Shown here: in pieces, positions 61,328 through 64,000 of the stretch
Layout of the letters: every line of letters begins with the position of its first letter
Position numbering within the stretch: position 1 is the stretch's first letter
From: Sphingomonas leidyi
GTDB taxonomy: Bacteria > Pseudomonadota > Alphaproteobacteria > Sphingomonadales > Sphingomonadaceae
NCBI RefSeq assembly: GCF_011761945.1
Contig: NZ_JAASQV010000002.1
Location: forward strand, 248,001-312,000
Reading direction: 5' to 3'
Length of the DNA stretch: 64,000 bases
Notes under the pieces: generated by a model
Databases searched by the model: none
Seen by the model: only the letters and a program-made list of their open reading frames with translations
What the model was told of the DNA's origin: nothing
Program-made: the position numbers and the translations under genes

Positions 61328-62064
61328 CAGATTCCGCCGTACCATTCATAGCCGGCGATATCCTCCCAGAAGCCGCCCTTGCCGCGGCCGATCCCGGCCA
61401 GGCTCGCCACCGCCTCGATCCGCATCACATATTTCGCGTGCTTGTAGCCAAGCTGGCGCTCGACCCGGAGGCGCAGCGGCGCGCCGTGCCCGATGCCGAG
61501 CGGCGCGTCGTTCATCGCCCAGGCCAGGATCGTCTGGGGGTGGAAGGCGTCCACCAGGTCGATCGATTCGTAATAGGGGATCCGCCGCTGGCCGAACGCG
61601 TCGGCGCAGTGGAAGACGATATAGCGCGCGCCGTCGCGCAGGCCGGCGAGCCGGAGGATCGTCTCCAGCCGCGGCCCCTGCCATTTGCCGATCGCGCTCC
61701 AGCCCTCGACGCAATCGTGCCGGGTGATCTGCGCCCGTTGGGGAAGCGAACGCAGCTGGGCGAGACTGAGCGAGAGCGGCCGCGCGACCAGCCCGCCGAC
61801 CTGCAATCGCCAGTCGGCGAAGCGATTGGCGGCAAGCGCGTTATATTCGGGCGTATTGGGATTGGCAGTGCCGTTGGTGCGGAAGCGCGGGCTGCGCTGC
61901 TCCGGGCGGAACTCGCGGGCGAGCGCGGCGCGGCCGTTGATCGATCGCTGGAGATAGCGGTGCGCGTCCTCGGCGCTCAGCAGCACCGGGCTGCCGCTCC
62001 ACGCATCGCAGCCGGCGAGCAGGGTCGCCCCACCGGTGACGATCAGGCCGCGCCGGGTGATCAT
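61327..62064 (-). CDS. Molybdopterin-dependent oxidoreductase, exported (sulfite oxidase/MsrP-like)
   Basis: A 245-residue Moco enzyme of the sulfite oxidase/MsrP superfamily. The molybdenum-ligating cysteine is C118 in ITRHDCVEGWSAIGKWQG. The N-terminus TRRGLIVTGGATLLAGC combines a twin-arginine motif and a lipobox (C19), so it looks like a Tat-exported lipoprotein, unlike soluble MsrP. It is shorter than MsrP (about 290 mature residues). Its ATG overlaps the cytochrome b gene's stop by 4 bases, so the two form an MsrPQ-like redox pair. Substrate unknown. Confidence 0.85.
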   Translation of the reverse strand: MITRRGLIVTGGATLLAGCDAWSGSPVLLSAEDAHRYLQRSINGRAALAREFRPEQRSPRFRTNGTANPNTPEYNALAANRFADWRLQVGGLVARPLSLSLAQLRSLPQRAQITRHDCVEGWSAIGKWQGPRLETILRLAGLRDGARYIVFHCADAFGQRRIPYYESIDLVDAFHPQTILAWAMNDAPLGIGHGAPLRLRVERQLGYKHAKYVMRIEAVASLAGIGRGKGGFWEDIAGYEWYGGI

Positions 62065-62750
62065 TCCCCCGGCTCCGCTTCGGGCGATCGCCACCAGCCG
62101 GTGATCATCGAGCGCACTTCGTTCACCGGGCCGGCCAGGATCACCAGGGTCAGGTGCACCACGACGAAGCCGGTCAGCAGCGCCATCGCGATGAAATGGA
62201 GCGAGCGCGCCGATTGCCGCCCGCCGAACAGGTCCGCCAGCCAGGGCCACATGCCCGGCGCCAGCGCCAGGCCGGTGAAGATCAGCAGCGGCAGCAGCAC
62301 GAACAGGACCAGGGCATAGCTCGCCTTCTGGAAGAGATTGTACGCGCGCGGGTCCTCCGGATCGTGGAAGCGCATCTCCCAATGCGCCCGGAGGTCCCCG
62401 GCGAGGTGCGCGGCGCTGAGCTCGTCGCGGCGGAAGCGCAGGTCGCGCTGGAGGTGCCGGTTGGCCAGGCTCCAGAGCAGGTAGATCAGCAGCGAGAAGG
62501 CCAGCACCAGCGCGAAGAACAGATGCCAGTGCCGGGCGCCGGCCAGGTCGTAGGTGGACGGCAGGGTCAGCCAGCCCGGCCAGCGCGGCAGGCTGAGCCA
62601 GGCATGGTCGAAATTCGCGCCGTAATTGCCCCAGTAGAGCCGCGGATGCGCATTGAAGATCATCAGCCCGCTCGGAATCATCACCAGCACGGCGAGCGCA
62701 TTGACCCAATGCCAGATGCGCGTGATCAGCCGGTGGCGATAGACCTGCAT
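62061..62750 (-). CDS. Cytochrome b561-type membrane subunit
   Basis: A 229-residue cytochrome b/b6-domain protein with four membrane helices. Likely heme-ligand histidines are in the first helix (H6 and H14 in HRLITRIWHWVNAL), in ARHWHLFFALVLAF and in RSLHFIAMALLTGFVVVHL. It resembles the Ni,Fe-hydrogenase cytochrome b and MsrQ-type quinol oxidisers. It should pass electrons from the quinone pool to the molybdoenzyme encoded just downstream (4-base overlap). The TauE/SafE gene is 17 bases upstream. Confidence 0.9.
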   Translation of the reverse strand: MQVYRHRLITRIWHWVNALAVLVMIPSGLMIFNAHPRLYWGNYGANFDHAWLSLPRWPGWLTLPSTYDLAGARHWHLFFALVLAFSLLIYLLWSLANRHLQRDLRFRRDELSAAHLAGDLRAHWEMRFHDPEDPRAYNLFQKASYALVLFVLLPLLIFTGLALAPGMWPWLADLFGGRQSARSLHFIAMALLTGFVVVHLTLVILAGPVNEVRSMITGWWRSPEAEPGE

Positions 62751-62767
62751 GGCCCTATCCTAGCCGA

Positions 62768-63526
62768 TCATCCATAGGCGCGCACGAAGAAGACGAGGGT
62801 AGTGCCGCCGGTGACGAGCAGGGTCCAGGCGCGCACCATCCGGTGCGAGAGCCGCTTGCCGATCCGGGCGCCCAGCCAGCCGCCCAGGATCCCGCCGGCG
62901 AGCATCGGCAGGCAGGCCCACCAGCGCACCATGCCGATCGCGATGAACACCAGCGCCGCCGCGAAATTGGCGACCGCGAGCATCAGCGTGCGGATCGAGA
63001 AGAGCGAGCGCGGGTCGGCACCGGCGAGCAGGCCATAGACCGCGGTGGTGATCAGCCCCACCCCGCCGCCGAAATAGCCGCCATAGATGCCGAGCAGACT
63101 CTGCGCGGCGACGAGCGTGCGCCGCCCGATGGTCACCCGCGCATGCAGCCAGTCCGAGGCGCGGCGGCCGAACGCCATCACCACGAAGGCGAAGAGCAGC
63201 AGCCAGGGGATGATCATGTCGAATGCCCGGGTCGGGGTGAGCACGAGCAGCATGCTGCCGACCAGCCCGCCGGCAAAGGTGATCCCGGCAAGCGCCCGCA
63301 CCGACAGGCCGCCCACCGGCGCCAGTTCGTCGCGATACTCCCATGCGCTCGCGCCTGCGCCCGGCAGCAGGGCGACGTTGGACGTGGCATTGGCGATGTT
63401 CGAGGGCAGGCCGAGCGCGATCAGCGCCGGCAGCGTCGCGAAGGTGCCCCCGCCCGCCAGCGCATTCATCGCGCCCCCGAGCATGCCGGCGGCAGCGGGA
63501 AGGATCAGGGCGGCGGGATCGATCAC
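62768..63526 (-). CDS. TSUP/TauE-SafE family membrane permease
   Basis: A 252-residue polytopic protein of the sulfite exporter TauE/SafE family: AAGMLGGAMNALAGGGTFATLPALIALGLPSNIANATSNVALLPG and a second half-repeat YGGYFGGGVGLIT. The family exports or imports sulfur-containing organic anions such as sulfite or sulfoacetate. GTG start at 63526 has GGAAGG 6 bases upstream. It is upstream of the cytochrome b/molybdoenzyme pair, so all three may handle sulfur compounds. This last point is inference from the neighbours. Confidence 0.9.
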   Translation of the reverse strand: MIDPAALILPAAAGMLGGAMNALAGGGTFATLPALIALGLPSNIANATSNVALLPGAGASAWEYRDELAPVGGLSVRALAGITFAGGLVGSMLLVLTPTRAFDMIIPWLLLFAFVVMAFGRRASDWLHARVTIGRRTLVAAQSLLGIYGGYFGGGVGLITTAVYGLLAGADPRSLFSIRTLMLAVANFAAALVFIAIGMVRWWACLPMLAGGILGGWLGARIGKRLSHRMVRAWTLLVTGGTTLVFFVRAYG

Positions 63527-63628
63527 TCCGCCTTCCTTCCGCGCCCGCCCCGCCTTGTCGAGGGCAATCTCGCGCGCGCCGGTCCGCGAGGGCAAGCTAC
63601 CGGAACGGCGCGACCGCGATACCGGGCC

Positions 63629-64000
63629 TTACCCCAGCGCCGCCAGCTTCTCCTCGGCCTCGCGGTCCATCTGGGCGCGGCTCTTCTTCTCGGCCGCCGT
63701 CTTGAGCTGGCCGCAGGCGGCGTCGATGTCGCGGCCGCGCGGCGTGCGCACCGGGGCCGAGATGCCCGCTTCGAACACGATGTTGCTGAACGCCCGGATC
63801 CGCTCCGGCGTCGAGCATTCGTACGGCGCGCCCGGCCAGGGGTTGAACGGGATCAGGTTCACCTTGGCGGGCAGCTTGTACTTCTTGAGCAGGCGGACCA
63901 GTTCGCGGGCATCGGCGTCGCTGTCGTTCTTGTCCTTCAGCATCACATATTCGAAGGTGATGCGCCGGGCATTGTTGGCGCCCGGATAGTCGGCACAGGC
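63629..64000 (-). CDS. rlmN: 23S rRNA (adenine2503-C2)-methyltransferase RlmN, C-terminal part
   Basis: Only the last ~123 residues lie in the window; the gene continues past the right edge. Recognisable blocks are [41 protein letters not shown] and [12 protein letters not shown] with the methyl-carrier cysteine (Cys355 of the E. coli enzyme). RlmN is a radical-SAM enzyme that methylates A2503 of 23S rRNA and A37 of some tRNAs. The 102 bases between it and the TauE/SafE gene show no clear signal. Confidence 0.95.
   Translation of the reverse strand, partial: ACADYPGANNARRITFEYVMLKDKNDSDADARELVRLLKKYKLPAKVNLIPFNPWPGAPYECSTPERIRAFSNIVFEAGISAPVRTPRGRDIDAACGQLKTAAEKKSRAQMDREAEEKLAALG

Overview
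The window reads as a dense, ordinary chromosomal segment of a high-GC alphaproteobacterium, most likely Sphingomonas or a close relative (Sphingomonadaceae). This rests on gene content and codon use seen by eye: strong G/C third positions, a UrcA-family protein, the PrsK/PrsR/PrsT regulators of PEP-CTERM/XrtA-type exopolysaccharide loci, CIRCE-controlled groESL, and many 4-base ATGA or GTGA gene overlaps. I see no rRNA, tRNA, CRISPR array, insertion sequence, phage or plasmid gene. Genes cover nearly everything; no gene-free stretch reaches 300 bases.

Layout. 1-4.4 kb: end of an unknown gene, DUF1275 and TRIC-type membrane proteins, a STAS-like protein, and SppA coupled to an acetyltransferase. 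4.6-6.8 kb: groES-groEL with CIRCE, promoter and terminator. 6.8-11.2 kb: a small Cys-pair protein, an M3 peptidase, and an HNH/Asp-hydroxylase pair divergent from a sulfotransferase. 11.2-21.3 kb: an exopolysaccharide block (mannose-1-phosphate guanylyltransferase, priming glycosyltransferase, PrsK kinase, PrsR sigma-54 regulator, PrsT-like TPR protein), then a DUF815 ATPase and an HWE-type kinase. 21.4-25.7 kb: ABC-F protein Uup and a PepSY/response regulator/kinase operon. 25.9-31.2 kb: a hypothetical protein, luciferase-like oxidoreductase, pyrimidine 5'-nucleotidase-dapD, and tryptophan dioxygenase-kynureninase. 31.2-40 kb: UrcA divergent from a winged-helix/TPR regulator, a CoA-binding protein, Mrp ATPase, HflK-HflC, a DegP-type protease and a HerA-like ATPase. 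40-44.3 kb: AI-2E-type permease, ArsR-SRPBCC pair, OPT transporter. 44.3-48 kb: a GH130 enzyme with a glycosyltransferase fused to a helical domain. 48-53 kb: queF divergent from sseA-metC-mscS and a FemAB-like protein. 53-58.1 kb: three large membrane proteins in one operon. 58.2-64 kb: argG, DUF1801, cfa, a molybdopterin oxidoreductase with its cytochrome b, a TauE/SafE permease, and the 3' end of rlmN.

How parts may work together. Much of the window concerns the cell envelope: exopolysaccharide synthesis and its two-component control, periplasmic and membrane proteolysis (SppA, HflKC, DegP), and envelope glycan enzymes. The most interesting non-gene signal is a direct repeat, TTCA-N7-TTCA (period 11 bp, one helical turn). 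It lies before the PepSY/regulator/kinase operon, before degP, between urcA and the winged-helix regulator, and before the GT-GH130 operon. OmpR-family regulators typically bind repeats of this geometry, so I infer a small envelope-stress regulon run by the regulator at 23574-24242. This is untested.
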